Shown: in pieces, positions 44,507-56,363 of the stretch
Numbering within the stretch: position 1 is the first letter of the stretch
How the letters are laid out: every line of letters begins with the position of its first letter
Source of the DNA: Mnemiopsis leidyi
Lineage: Eukaryota; Ctenophora; Tentaculata; Lobata; Bolinopsidae
Length of the DNA stretch: 64,000 nucleotides
Direction of reading: 5' to 3'
NCBI GenBank assembly: GCA_000226015.1
Contig: JH153233.1
Span: forward strand, 58,874-122,873
Program-made: the position numbers and the translations under genes
Notes under the pieces: generated by a model
Databases searched by the model: none
What the model was told of the DNA's origin: nothing
What the model saw: only the letters and a program-made list of their open reading frames with translations

Positions 44507-47500
44507 TCAATCAAGTTTATTTAGTTTTGCAATCTCATAGATATCGTCACAAAAGGCAAGATAATTAAATACGTTCATCCCGCCTACATTGACTTTATAT
44601 TGCTTTTCCAGGGCATGAAATTCCACTTCGTCAGCGATCAGAGAGAGTATTGATAGGACTCTACGGAACTGAGGGTAAAGGGAGGTTAGAGATAACAACA
44701 ACAGAGAGAGTATTGATAGGACTCTACGGAACTGAGAGTGAAGGGAGGTTAGAGATAACAACAACAGAGAGAGTATTGATAGGACTCTACGGAACTGAGA
44801 GTGAAGGGAGGTTAGATATAACAACAACAGAGAGAGTATTGATAGGACTCTACGGAACTGAGGGTAAAGGGAGGTTAGAAATAACAACAACAGAGAGAGT
44901 ATTGATACGACTCTACAGAACTGAGGGTGAAGGGAGGTTAGAGATAACAACAACAGTGAGAGAGTATTGATAGGACTCTACGGAACTGAGGGTGAAAGGA
45001 GGTTAGAGATAACAACAACAGAGACAGTATTGATAGGACTCTACGGAACTGAGGGTAAAGGGAGGTTAGAGATAACAACAACAGTGAGAGAGTATTGATG
45101 GGACTCTACGGAACTGAGGGTGAAGGGAGGTTAGAGATAACAACAACAGAGAGAGTATTGATAGGACTCTACGGAACTGAGGGTGAAGGGAGGTTAGAGA
45201 TAACAACAACAGAGAGAGTATTGATTGATTCATCAATCAATACGGCTCTAAAGAATTACAGTAAACCCTCGATTTACCGGGCCTCTCGGGGGAAAGGGTT
45301 GAGGCCCGGTAAATAGAGGGGCCCGGTAAATAGAGGCCCGGTAAATCGAGGGTTTACTGTAATGGTCAAGCGAAGTGAAGGATTAAGATACCTATATATG
45401 CATACCTCAAGCATGGACCGGGCGATAACCATGGTTCTTTCTTTATGCACTAAGTGCCTTTTGTTAAGATACTTTCTGTTATCATACAGTACAAGTTTAA
45501 AGGAACTTAAGAAGAGGCGACTCTGTCGGAGTCCGGATGCTATTGGTGGGATAACTGTGACTACATATGAGTATATGGATGCTGTCTGGTGAGATTTTTT
45601 GTCGGACGCGATGTGAATTAGAATGGCGAGAAGCGTTGAATTTTAGGGCCAGGCCTAGTCCTGGCTCTCACTTTGACCTTTGTCCGCTCGGATCCGCCGC
45701 AGATTCCGCCAGAACGTTCTTCTCGGCAGACTCTGGCGGATCCGCCGCGGATTCCGCCGAGTCCGCCGAGTCCGACCGGATCTGCCATCAACTCGCTGAC
45801 ACTGACAGTCCGCCAAAATTTTGTCCGCCAACCAGTCTTAAAGCTTATAAGTTCCGCGAGTTGGCGAAATAGTTCCATCGCGGACTTGTTCCGCCCAAAA
45901 AAGTTGGCGGATCTATTCAGCCAAGGAATAAGTCCGAGCAATAAAAGTTTGTTGATTCTGCCGCGGACTAAGTCCGCCGTTGGCGGATTCCGCCGCGGAC
46001 TTAGTCCGCCGTTGGTGGATTAGGGTTAGTGTTCCGCAGCGGAAATGGGTTAGGGTAACCTAACCTAACCCAAACCCTTCAACCCTAGGGTTAAAGTCTC
46101 GCGGCGGAATCAGCAAGCTTTTATGCTCGGACTTATCCGTGGCGGAATGTTCCGCCGACTTTTTTTCATTTTTTAGGCGGAACAAGTTCCGCGGCGGAAC
46201 TATTCCCCCAACTCGCAGAACTTAACTCCAAGTCTGATTGGCGGACAAATTTTGGCGGATTGTCCGCGACTTGATGGCGGATCCGATCGGACTCAGGCGG
46301 AATCCGCAGCGGATCCGCCGAAAAGAACGTTGTGGCGGATCCGATCGTATCGGCAGCGGACAGAGTCCGCCGGTTTTATTCCCGACTTTAGGGCCAGGGC
46401 ATTATGTTTGAGAATTAAAATCATTAATCAGATCTGGCTTCCTTCTTCGGAAATCAGTGTACTGATGGCAATGCTGCAATGATTGCTGCTATAACAAATT
46501 AGCTTTCAAATCCTGAATGACACCTTTCACGATATCTGATATTAGATGATCAGTCATCAGTCAATACTAATAGTGATCGAATGATTGATAAGTTAAGTCA
46601 GCTAAAGCTTTACATAAATAAATTGGCGCGCGCAATTTGTCGATTCGGATCAAAAACTTCAAGATTCGGGATGAATTCTCTAATTTCGACGCACCGCGCG
46701 CGCCGCTATATGAACTCTTCGGGGTAAAACTGTGACATGGCCAAAGCTGGCGAAAAAAGTGCTAAGTGATCGAGTGACCAGGGTTAAGGTAAATTAATTG
46801 AGTACTTGAAGACTCAAGGTCAGAGTATCTTAAGATAAAAACTCGAGGGCCAGGGGTCAGCTACAAGGAGCACATGTGCCTCCTGGTTGATGCACTACCC
46901 CCAGACAAGAACCTGTATCACTGCATCAGCCCCAGATTTGTTCCTGGTTCGTTATCAAATTATCAAAATACCTGAGAGTAAGTGACGGTGCCGTTGCGAC
47001 ACTTATCGTAATCTTCGAACATCGGATACAGCTGCATTCTTCGTGTTTTGACCTGAATCGAGCCATTTAGCGGGGTACGTGAAGTGGTGCGGTGCAGCGA
47101 TGAGTCAGCTTTGAAAGTCAAGCAAATCTAGCGAGAAGTCAATAAGCGCCGATTTAACAAATCGCAAAGATCTAGAGAAAAGTTTACAACAAATCGCAAA
47201 GATCTAGAGAAAAGTTTACAAATAAATCGCAGAGATCTAGCGATATTCTAAAAGAACGTACAAATCTGGCAAGATGCTCCATAGCTGAGTTGTAGACTTC
47301 TTGGATAGGTTTGGACAAGTTATTCTTAAGCCAGGCTGGCATTATCTTATACTGCACCACCTGCAAAAATATACTTTACTTCGATATATAATTTCGTTAT
47401 GTTCAACTAACAATCAAGTTTTATAAATAAATTGACAAAAACCCAAAACTTGGGTGTATGTGACCGCTTTTTATAGACCCTCGATTAAATCGCTATTAAA

Positions 47501-50500
47501 AGTATATCAAGTTTTATAAATCAAACTCAATGTAAAGGTAAAAGTTAGAACAGACAAGATAGACATGGATTGATATTTGATGAACCTGTGCAGTTGGAGA
47601 CTTCTCTAGTTCCTTTACAGTAAATATACTTTCTATCTCGTCATTAAAGTGGTGGTAAAACACACTATCTTGATCTTTGTCCGATTGGTATCTGGCGGGA
47701 GTTAATGATTGAGGGAATTAGGGCCTAGGGGAACAGTTTTACAATTACATGGGGTAGGACTTTCTGCTCACGATATATTCATAGTGAAGCCACTATTTGC
47801 CGTTTTCTATTTGCCATATCAAAATCAGTATATATGCTTATCTATTCATAAGGTGAGTAGAAAACGGCATATGGTGGCTTTACAAAAACACCAAACTGAT
47901 ATTTTAAATCACGGAGAAAAACTATGGAGGAAACCAACATTAATTCAGAGACATTTCGACAGAAGAGTTTGTTTCGTAAGTCGAGAAGTAACATACCGTT
48001 TAGCTAAAAGATCTATTTCATCCACCGTCAAATTCAGTCCACTCAAATCTAGTGCTCTCTTGAAATTACTCTTCAAAATCCGTCCGGACTTCAGCTTATC
48101 GTAGTCCTTGAAAAACTCTAAGAGTCTGATCCGGCGCTTCATTACAGTCTCCTTGATCTTCTCAATGACTGCCTCCACCGTCTTACATCCGTCTTTCTTG
48201 AGCAACCTTTCAGTTCCGGTTTCTCGGAAGTTGATGTACCGGACCATCTCCGACAGGTTTCGTTCGTATTTCCGGGGTTCACACTCGACTGGGTCCAGGT
48301 CTTTGAAGAAGACGTGATAGTTTATCCCTTTAGCGTCCCCGTACATGGCATTGATCGCCTGGGGAAATATGTGAATATCAATCATTGCACCTGCTAATCT
48401 TATATTATAAGGAACATAAAATACAGGATGAGTTTAATATGGTTCTCACCTTATGTGGGAAATTAGAATTACTGATAACTTCAAGGTTTGGTCAATGTAT
48501 CTATTGATGACACTTTGGTTTTTGGTCTATGTATCTATTGATGACACTTTAAGGATTTGCTCATTATGCATAGCAGATGAGATCAAGGAATGGTCAATGG
48601 ACCATTTTTGCATGTATCAGTATTGTATAGTGTATACAATGTATAGTGTATACTGCAAAAATACGTGAAGTAATTTTTGATTACTTACTTGCAGGATTCC
48701 CTCATGATGATTCAGACCCTGACTAGACTGTACGTGATGTTGAAAGAGCATAACATTTACCTGATTGTATGAACTTGCTATTTCCCCAGAATTTCACAAT
48801 TGTGTTATTTACACTTACCTCTCTCTCCGACTCTGTGCTCTCCAAACCAAGGTAACTAAGTCCTTGTGCGAACTGATTCCGACTGACGTATCCATAGTTG
48901 TGTCTGTCAAAGTCGTGGAAACATGGTTTCGTCATAATTCGGCGTTGCGCGATCTCCTCTCGCATCCGCTTTATCGCTTTTTCACCCCTAGCTTTTACCT
49001 GTGGAGTTGTCATGGACTATCAGCAATCATAAAATAAGTATAGTAAATATTATAGTGAATAGTAAAGCAAGAAGTGACATGATGTAAATGACTTAACTTA
49101 GTCGTTGAAGTACAAATACAACATCAAACCATTCATTAAAATATGTATGTAACCTAGTGCAAGATTGCGATGGGTTTATAATAAGTAAACTTAACTAGGA
49201 CTTTAAACAAGCCTTAGTTTCCCGAAAAAAGGACGCACCTCTTCGCTAATCGCTGTCTCTGTGTTCCATGAATTTAGGGTAATATGATCGTTTGGTCTGA
49301 CCCTAAATTCGGGTTTCTTTTCTAGGTTCCGTTCTGTAACCACTGAGAAGTTGTTCAGTTGGTAATGTCGGCCATGGTTAATCGAATGCAAGTACTACTT
49401 AAAACTGAAAAGCTTTTAAGGACAAGAATTGAAATCAAAATTGTGGTGTCACTGATAAGAAATGATTGCCAGGTTTCAAACTCAGGGAAATCTGTTTTCT
49501 GTAACTTATTTTGTTTCTTACCCCTCTCCATGTCCCTCTCAAAGTCACTCCATCGAACATTTCCCTTAGTTTTAGGATCTGTGTAGTAGATAGAGAGGGC
49601 TTCTAGTTCGGATCGAGTTAGATTGTAATGGTTACCCTGCATGCTGGCTAGACCCTGAGTTAGGTTGTAATGGTAACCGTGCATACTAGCTAGACGTAGA
49701 CTATTTACCAACTTCAATGCCAACAATCAAACAGTGCGTTACTTAAACTCACCCTCTTGAACAAACTCTTAGAGATGGACCCCGACTTGAGCCCGTCAAA
49801 ATCCTTGAAGTGTTCGCACACCCTGACCCTGTAGACCTTGACCTCGCATTGTAGCCGGTGTATTAGCTTCTGTACGTCCACCAGGTGAGGACTGAGTTTA
49901 GGTGAGAGTGGAGCGAGGGATGGAGGTCGGGGGTCACTTGATCTTTCTTCGCTTACGTTGGTATCTGGGGGACGGATTAAGTTGTATTGGTTAATCAGGT
50001 GATAGGATTATGAGTAAACGACTTAATTATGATTGTTAAGAACATCAATTTGTTGTTGGTAAGCTAAGTGAAAATGTCTGAATTACTCAGGTGTATGGCT
50101 AAAACCTGAACCAAGTTCAGATCGTATGAACCTGATGGACCGATTACCAAGCACCAAGTTTGTATTTCGGCTAGTTATGTCTCTCAATCTCTACACAAAA
50201 CTGCACTATAATTTCACAGGCTAGTGCAGCCGAGCAATTATTTATTAACTGGAAACACGGGTAAAATTTTCGAACTATTCGCTGGCAAATGATCGTTTCG
50301 CTACAGTTACCAAATACCAATTACCAAGTTAGTCACTCATTAAAGGAAGATATTTAAATGGCTGTAAATTTTGATCAACACCTTACTAAGTCAGTGTTAT
50401 TTTATGTGAAAAGTTAAAGATGCTGCAGAGGCTATCCTACATCGTAGTATCCTACCTTCGAACATCAATCATCATGTTGACATTCATAAATGCAATCTGA

Positions 50501-53500
50501 CGTCATGAAACAGATACAAAACGAACTTGACAATTTTAGTAAAAACTACCGATTATCTGCCTCACTCTCACCTTGGTAGTCTTTATCGATAGCTTGTACA
50601 AAAGCAGGATAATTAACGTCTGTGCCGTTAGGTTCTTCGAACTTCTTACATATCAGCTGGAAATAAGGAATTGCTAAGTTTGCTAATTTGTCTTAAATTG
50701 TTCAGTAATAGTCAACATCTTACTAACAGTACAATAATAATCATAAAAGAATTTTGAGATATTGGCGACAAAAACTTGAAATATTTCCATTAATTGAATG
50801 ATTAGAATAACTGAAATACCGATGCTAAATCAGTTGAAAATTCTTACCTCACAATCTTTGTCAGTGAGATCAACATCGAAGAAGTTAAGCAATCTTCTGA
50901 ACTGGGCCTTAGTCACACCCCTACTGAAAAGTTTACCCTGAGGAGATATCAATATTACTGTCATGCATACAAATGCATACAAAATAGCATTCACGAAAAA
51001 CAGTGTTATCATTTTCTCCAAGGGTTTTTAGTCAGCAAATTTTTGAATGTTTAATTTGCGTCTATTACTGGATGTGAAAACTGAAGAGGATTGCTACAAA
51101 AATCATCAACAAAAACAGGAAAAAGCGAACCCTGTCAAAGTCCTTAAAGAAAGGATACAACATGGTGATTCTTCTTCTCGTCACATAATCTCGTAGTATA
51201 TCCAGCACCTTCTCAACTTGTGCCTCGTCCTCTGGATCCAGCTTGTGTACGGTGTCTGCGAGCGCGCCCGTGTGCGGCCTGTAAACCGTAGCGGTAGGAT
51301 TCTTCTCAAGGTGTGGAACGTTGAATGCTGTTCGTGGGTGTGATGGTGTGGTCAGTGTGAAGTGTGAACGGGTGATCGCAAAAAAAGGGCGATAAAGAGA
51401 GATAGAAGGAGGGAGAAAGGGAAAAGATGAAGAAAAAGAAGGAGGAAAGGCAGAGAAAGTGAAATCTTGAGAGAAAGAGAAAAAAAGGAAAAAATAAAAA
51501 GAGAAGAAGGAGAAAGAGAAACCAAAAGAAAATCAAGAGATATAGAGAAAAAAGAGATAGAAATGGAGAAAGCGTAATTGTAGAGTTTGAGTAAGTACCT
51601 AAGACCCATGAACCCTGTAGACTCAAGACTAACCTACTTTTTAGTACACCTACCGTTTTCCATGAGGAAGCAAAAGTCGCGATAACAGACCCTGCCGTCT
51701 GGGGCAATGTAGTGGTCTGCTATCTTGTCTCCCTCTTCTCTAGTCAGCGGACACCTGACAAAACAGATTAATTTCAAGTGTGGAAAGTAATTTTTTGTCC
51801 GAATTTAAATAACATATAAAAAAACTTCGCTGAAAAAAATAGTCGATTAAATAAGAATTAAGAACCTGTTGCCGCAGATCAGGTTCAGTCCAATAATGAA
51901 TTGATTTTTGGTAATAAATCCACTTCTTAGCTTGTCGTGATCAATAAAGAACTCGGTCGTTCGGATTCCATCTTTGTAAACATGAAGTTGGACCTGGACG
52001 GTTATTGAAATAATGTTAGCATCCCATAAATGTAGAAATTTAGCCAATTTAGACATTTATTCAACAGAGGACATTGTATTGTGGTCCCATATTAGAGGGT
52101 TAAAATGTAAGGCTAAGGGTAAAGTACAGGTTCTGAACTTACATCGAAAAGCTCGGGCGATCTCACCTTGTCTAGAACTTTCTGAACAGGTAGTTGCGGA
52201 TTAGGTGAAACTGGAGGTGGAATAGGAACTAGAGTTTGTAATTGTCTTAAGTCGCTCTTCTCCCCTGAAAATACGTTGTTCCAGTTCTTGATTTAATTGT
52301 AAATAATGATAGTTTTAAGTAATCCCGTTTGGCAGATATTTGTACAAACTCGACCACTTCTTACTGGACACTATGAATCGAAATCTAAAACAGAGCAAAG
52401 CAAATAGACAAATTATCAAAACGAAACAGACAAATTGTCTCAAGGAAACAGGCAAATCATTTAAACGAAACAGACGAATCACCCAAACGAAACAGACAAA
52501 TCACCCAAACGAAACAGACAAATCATCCAAACGAAACAGACAAATCACCCAAACGAAACAGACAAATCATCCAAACGAACCAGGCAGCATACCGGAAAGA
52601 GAGATCTTGTCCAGGTCCGTATGAAACTTGGAGTAACTGATGAGGTTTGTGTTCCTGTGTCGGTAAGTCTGTATAATGTCAGAAATTTCAGCGTGAGTCA
52701 ACACGTCCGGTATCGAGGGGAAACATCGCCAGAACTGAGAAGGTTTTAAGTTACTAATTATGTATTGACAAATAATTAACAGTAAAAATTGCAAATAAAC
52801 ACATGATTAGACATATAGGATACAAAAAAACAAAGAAAAAAGGGACAAATCTGCATATAAAGGACGAAACTCTGACCTGACTCTCGGTAACCAGCCCGGA
52901 GTTTGTTTTGTCGAAATCTTCAAAACAGTCCGACAAAATTATTCCACGAAAGTGGAAGTGACTTTTTAGCTTCCTCAGGATTTGGTTAACGTTTTGTGTT
53001 ACAACGGGCGCTTTTCGTGAAAACGACCTCTCTGAAAATTGTATCATGGCTATACTATTCATTATTCATTACATGGGTAAGAAAATATCAGATTTAAATG
53101 GTTGGTCGATTATATGAATTGTGATCAGAAAAATATAACTTTACCGTTTTCGTGAAGTCCATTGACGAACTCTCTGTAATTGATCATGCCGATGTTCTTA
53201 GCACTTCCATATGTCTCTTTTATTTGATTAAAATCGTTTTCAGATACTGTCACGCCGAAACTTTGGTTAATACATCTCTTGAATTGGGACTCTGAAATTT
53301 GTTTACAAATATCATTTGTTTGGTTCTTAATAAATTGCCAATCGATGTTTTCATTTCAAATGTAGACAAAACTGGCTCCAAACTAAGATTAAAGTTACAT
53401 AAAATTATGTTCTATAACCTCGCTTAAAGCGAACCTACTCTTTGGTGACGTCAGAATGACGTACAAACGACGTACCTGTAATTTCGCCAGTTCTCAGTCT

Positions 53501-53599
53501 GTCGAAATCTTTGAAAAACTCGTTAAATCGGACTCGTTTGTTCTGGGCAGCGTGGTGTATTTTCTTCTGGAGGCTTGTTCGCTGGTGCACTAGCGCTGC
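44507..53599 (-). CDS. Multi-EF-hand protein (EFCAB6-like), 20 coding exons, 5' end not found
   Basis: Exons in gene order: 53476-53599, 53145-53291, 52877-53031, 52593-52734, 52167-52264, 51866-51993, 51654-51754, 51131-51328, 50848-50937, 50572-50656, 49753-49964, 49522-49654, 49239-49342, 48819-48999, 48689-48718, 47998-48358, 47586-47691, 47262-47360, 46972-47052, 44507-44668. All phases close, giving about 910 residues. At least eight EF-hand-like units of one style recur (FFKDFDRLRTGEIT, FEDFDKTNSGLVT, FIDHDKLRSGFIT, FKDFDGLKSGSIS, FHDFDRHNYGYVS, FKDYDKLKSGRIL, FEDYDKCRNGTVT). Each is followed by a helix with a QF.R.L pattern and paired with a second, ligand-poor hand. The loop DxDxxx(S/T)Gx(I/V) is two residues longer than the canonical EF loop. 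Such proteins are known from cilia and sperm tails, so a ciliary role is an inference. The first exon with the Met lies somewhere in 53600-54860 and was not found. The orthology to EFCAB6 is tentative. Confidence 0.8.
44640..45232. repeat. 63-bp array carrying the last-exon acceptor of the EF-hand gene
   Basis: Ten copies, mostly 63 bp apart (TATTGATAGG at 44648, 44711, 44774 and so on). On the gene strand each holds a pyrimidine-rich run, the acceptor CCCTCAG and the first codons of the last exon (FRRVLSILSL). Because 63 is 21 codons, the array is open in one frame on both strands, which makes false ORFs. The copy nearest the exon (acceptor at 44668/44669) joins in phase with the previous exon. 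Confidence 0.94.
45259..45359. mobile_element. 101-bp pogo/Tigger-type MITE
   Basis: Almost perfect hairpin: starts CAGTAAACCCTCGATTTACC and ends with its complement, flanked by TA on both sides (45257-45258 and 45360-45361). CAGTAAA.CCTCGATTTA ends and TA duplication are typical of pogo/Tigger DNA transposons. It is too short to code, and the arms are well preserved, so it is young. Confidence 0.85.
45645..46400. mobile_element. GC-rich foldback element of about 750 bp
   Basis: Long imperfect inverted arms (about 45650-45900 and 46150-46395), packed with TCCGCC/GGCGGA and GCGGATCC motifs. Examples are CCGCCAAAATTTTGTCCGCC on the left and GGCGGACAAATTTTGGCGGA on the right. The middle has telomere-like words (TTAGGGTTAG, GGGTTAGGGTAACC, CTAACC). 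There is no credible protein. It lies in the last intron of the EF-hand gene. A related scrap (GGCGGATTTTGGCGGAAATC) is at about 25970. Confidence 0.75.
47145..47250. repeat. 34-bp repeat x3 just inside an EF-hand gene donor
   Basis: Three copies of AAATCGCAAAGATCTAGAG with AAAAGTTTACAA. They start about 15 bp after the donor of exon 47262-47360. Confidence 0.85.
52390..52575. repeat. 22-bp satellite just inside an EF-hand gene donor
   Basis: About eight copies of a unit containing CAAATCATCCAAACGAAACA. On the gene strand it begins about 18 bp after the donor of exon 52593-52734. Older copies further along the intron are more diverged. Confidence 0.88.
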
Positions 53600-54860
53600 C
53601 TGTAGTCGAAACAAGGTATTTTAGACATGAGACTGGAGATTTTATTGTGGGAGACAGTAATACACACAAAGTTAATATCCTCAAATTCAACTACGTGGCG
53701 AGTTATAACAATGACATATTAGGAGTTATATTTATGAAATGCTAGGAGTTATATTAATGACTTGTTAGGAGTTACATCAATGAAACGATAACTGGAATAT
53801 TTTGAATGTTACCAACCATGTTAAAATTAAAGAACCGTCTTGGCTGCACTCACGCCTTGGCTAAAAAATTAATACATGTAAGATATTGGCCAAATCTTTG
53901 AATACAATCAGGATATATCAACCAAGATGTAAAACAAATACATACACATCTTAGAATTAAAATTTCGTGTGTTTTATCATTATAGTGCGAAAGCGATCCG
54001 AACGTTGCCATCAGACGCATTTACCTCATAGTTGTAGATTGTATTGGTATATTTTACACGTTTATAACCGATATAAAGTTTTTTGGTGTACAAAACGCAA
54101 AATTTTGAAATTAAATGCTTTCCTATTTTTTTGATAAAAAGTGGTGTGCTAATGACTCTTTGTGAATTTAGACTAACAATTTAGTAACACGTCACGGGTC
54201 ACACGTTTTACTATTCTATAAGTTACTGATTTACTTTAAAATTCCTATCTGCCTCGTATTTAATGACAAGCTGGATCTATGTTACACAATTTGAATTAGT
54301 GTAATATCAAATACTATGCATGCATCATCGGTTGTTTAAATCTAAGTTGCGATACTGTTTTGAGGGTATTGTCCAAGTAATCATTTGGTGTCGAAGTAAT
54401 CATTTGGTGGCTTTTAAGTTGATGAACGAATAAAAACAACTTGATTATTGTTGAAAAGGTGAAAAACTAAAAAACTAACTGCATAGAAAGCAGACATAGA
54501 CAATTCACAAAATAAATGTAAAATACATCGAAATAAGGACAGTATATCAAACAATGTGATATAAAAAGATAATAGTTCATAATTGTGTAGATTTTTCCTG
54601 ATCATGTCGCCTTATTGAAAGTATAAAGTCAAAATATTTAATTTTACACGCATGAAAAATTGACATAAACATTAAAAAGTGGAATGATTTCTCGAATGGG
54701 GGTCGACCCTGACTAAACTACTGGAGAAAAACAAGTAATTTTTGCGACATAAAATGACATACAACAGACGAAAATTCCTCCGTCAATGTCAAGATTGACC
54801 CCCACAATTGTTGAATATAGTATCGTCAGCTAAAAAGTGCTCCGTGATATTTTTCACATT
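53600..54860. other. Gap between the EF-hand and PHD-finger genes
   Basis: Must hold the start of the EF-hand gene and the 3' UTR of the PHD-finger gene (both minus strand), but I could not place either. There is a TTAGGAGTTA-type triplication at about 53720-53775. Otherwise plain AT-rich sequence. Confidence 0.45.
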
Positions 54861-56363
54861 TCAAACGAAATTTCTTCCTCTCTGAACCAAGTTTCTGATC
54901 TCATTCAAATCGTCAGCATTCCTCTGCCTCTGCTCAAACTTGGTGGGAGACAGAGCTCTGGCCTTGGCTACCTCAATACTCTTCGCCATCGAAACTCTGG
55001 GAATGTCCGGAATGTTGACACTCTTACTGGGCGATTGTAGTTTTTCAGAATGTTCAGGGTCGGTCGATTTTAAGTTTTTGGTTTTCCCTGATTTCTCGGA
55101 GCACTTGGGCGTCACATCAACTTGGTTGTTGGGTAAAGTTTTCCGAGTTTTCTGTCGTGCTGGGGAGGATCCAGAGGAGGAGGAAAACCCTGAGGATGAG
55201 CTGAGATTACGAGGGGAACGTTCAGAAGATGTAGACAGCTCTGCATGATTACCGGACTCCTTGGATTCAGCGGTCATTTCCTTTCTTGCGGGGGATTTTT
55301 CTTTATGAATTAATTGAGTTTTAACGGTAGAGGAATTGTAATTCTCAGAGGAGTGTTGAGTTGATTTTAGTCTGGTTTTAGGAAATTGTATCACATCCTC
55401 AAATAATTGACGTTTAGGTTTGCTGACGGGTGGCGTGGTTTTAGAGAGCAACTCTTTTCTTGTTTCTTCTGAAATCAACATTCGAGGACGTTGTGAAGAT
55501 TTACATTTCGCTGAATTCAAATAATCGGCGAACATCCGTTTATACAGTTCTACTTCTTCGTCAACATCCTTCTTAGCTGGACGATCTGACTCGTATGTGT
55601 GACTAAAAGGCGGCATAGTTTTAGACAGCAACTCTTTTCTAGTCTCTTCGGAAATTAAGGTTCGAGGACGTTCCGAAGATTTAGTTCTAGCTGGCGGTCC
55701 GACGTCAGTAAATACGTCGTTTTTGTATCTTGGTCCACATAGCGCGGATAATTCACTTTCAGACGACTCGCTTTGAGCTGACGCTGAACTTAACTTTCTT
55801 GGAGATTGAGTTTTAGACGCGGATTTCGCTGCAAAAGTGCTCCTGGACGCTCCTTCCTTTACGTTATCAAAATCCGGCATCATCCTGTTTTCTGAAGTAT
55901 GTTTCGGGTAGTCCGGGTTTCTAGCTCTATAGTAGTCCATTAAATCACAAGACGAGTCCGAACTGGAACAGTTCGACTCGTCACTAACATTCAAAATACT
56001 AGCAACCTTCTCAGATTTCCTAGTATTTGAATCAGCGGTGGAACCACCGTTAGCTTGCTCGGTAACCCACAAACACTCTAAACAAAACCACCACAGACAC
56101 GGGTTCCACGCCAGAGCAGCAACACACGACTTTCCCAGATTATCCAGTAGACAGGGGGTATGATAGGTCCTACAGCAGATGTTACACCTAACTTTCTCCA
56201 TGTGGTGCGGGCCGGTGGTGTGACACCAGGTACAGTAGCCACTCTGGTCGAATATCCCTTGTTTGAGGTTCAGTTTGCCATCCTTCCACAGTTTGATGTA
56301 CTCCTTGAACCGGTTGCCTGGTTTGAGGGCGGCTGGGTCCCGGAAGTTTAGTCGATTGTTCAT
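54861..56363 (-). CDS. Single-exon PHD-finger protein with disordered Ser-rich tail (500 residues)
   Basis: An N-terminal zinc finger with ligands Cys44, Cys47, Cys60, Cys63, His68, Cys71, Cys94, Cys97 and aromatic residues (WWFC) before the last pair: the C4-H-C3 pattern of a PHD finger. Many such fingers read histone H3 tails in the nucleus. The finger is preceded by a short conserved-looking region (FKEYIKLWKDGK). The rest, from about 105 on, is low-complexity, Ser/Lys/Glu-rich and probably disordered. It contains two copies of a 20-residue block (RPR.LISEETRKELLSKT) about 70 residues apart. The start codon has an in-frame stop 6 bases upstream. I do not recognise an orthologue; a chromatin role is inferred from the finger only. 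It is in the same orientation as the genes on both sides. Confidence 0.85.
   Translation of the reverse strand: MNNRLNFRDPAALKPGNRFKEYIKLWKDGKLNLKQGIFDQSGYCTWCHTTGPHHMEKVRCNICCRTYHTPCLLDNLGKSCVAALAWNPCLWWFCLECLWVTEQANGGSTADSNTRKSEKVASILNVSDESNCSSSDSSCDLMDYYRARNPDYPKHTSENRMMPDFDNVKEGASRSTFAAKSASKTQSPRKLSSASAQSESSESELSALCGPRYKNDVFTDVGPPARTKSSERPRTLISEETRKELLSKTMPPFSHTYESDRPAKKDVDEEVELYKRMFADYLNSAKCKSSQRPRMLISEETRKELLSKTTPPVSKPKRQLFEDVIQFPKTRLKSTQHSSENYNSSTVKTQLIHKEKSPARKEMTAESKESGNHAELSTSSERSPRNLSSSSGFSSSSGSSPARQKTRKTLPNNQVDVTPKCSEKSGKTKNLKSTDPEHSEKLQSPSKSVNIPDIPRVSMAKSIEVAKARALSPTKFEQRQRNADDLNEIRNLVQRGRNFV

Noticed and set aside
44507-45316. Long open frames on both strands through the 63-bp array as a repeat protein
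   Set aside because: The unit is a multiple of three and lacks stops by chance. Only the end nearest 44668 is a real exon; the rest is duplicated acceptor sequence in an intron.
45567-46482. Several open frames in the GC-rich block
   Set aside because: They follow the inverted TCCGCC/GGCGGA repeats of the foldback element. GC-rich sequence simply has few stops, and no domain is visible.
47262-47360. Exon of an unrelated gene inside the EF-hand gene
   Set aside because: It looked foreign (AWLKNNLSKPIQEVY), but it joins in phase to both neighbouring EF-hand exons on the same strand.
51350-51707. Hydrophobic Ser/Leu/Phe-rich minus-strand frame
   Set aside because: It translates a purine-rich GAGAAAGA low-complexity stretch in an EF-hand gene intron. 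It has no domain and no splice logic.
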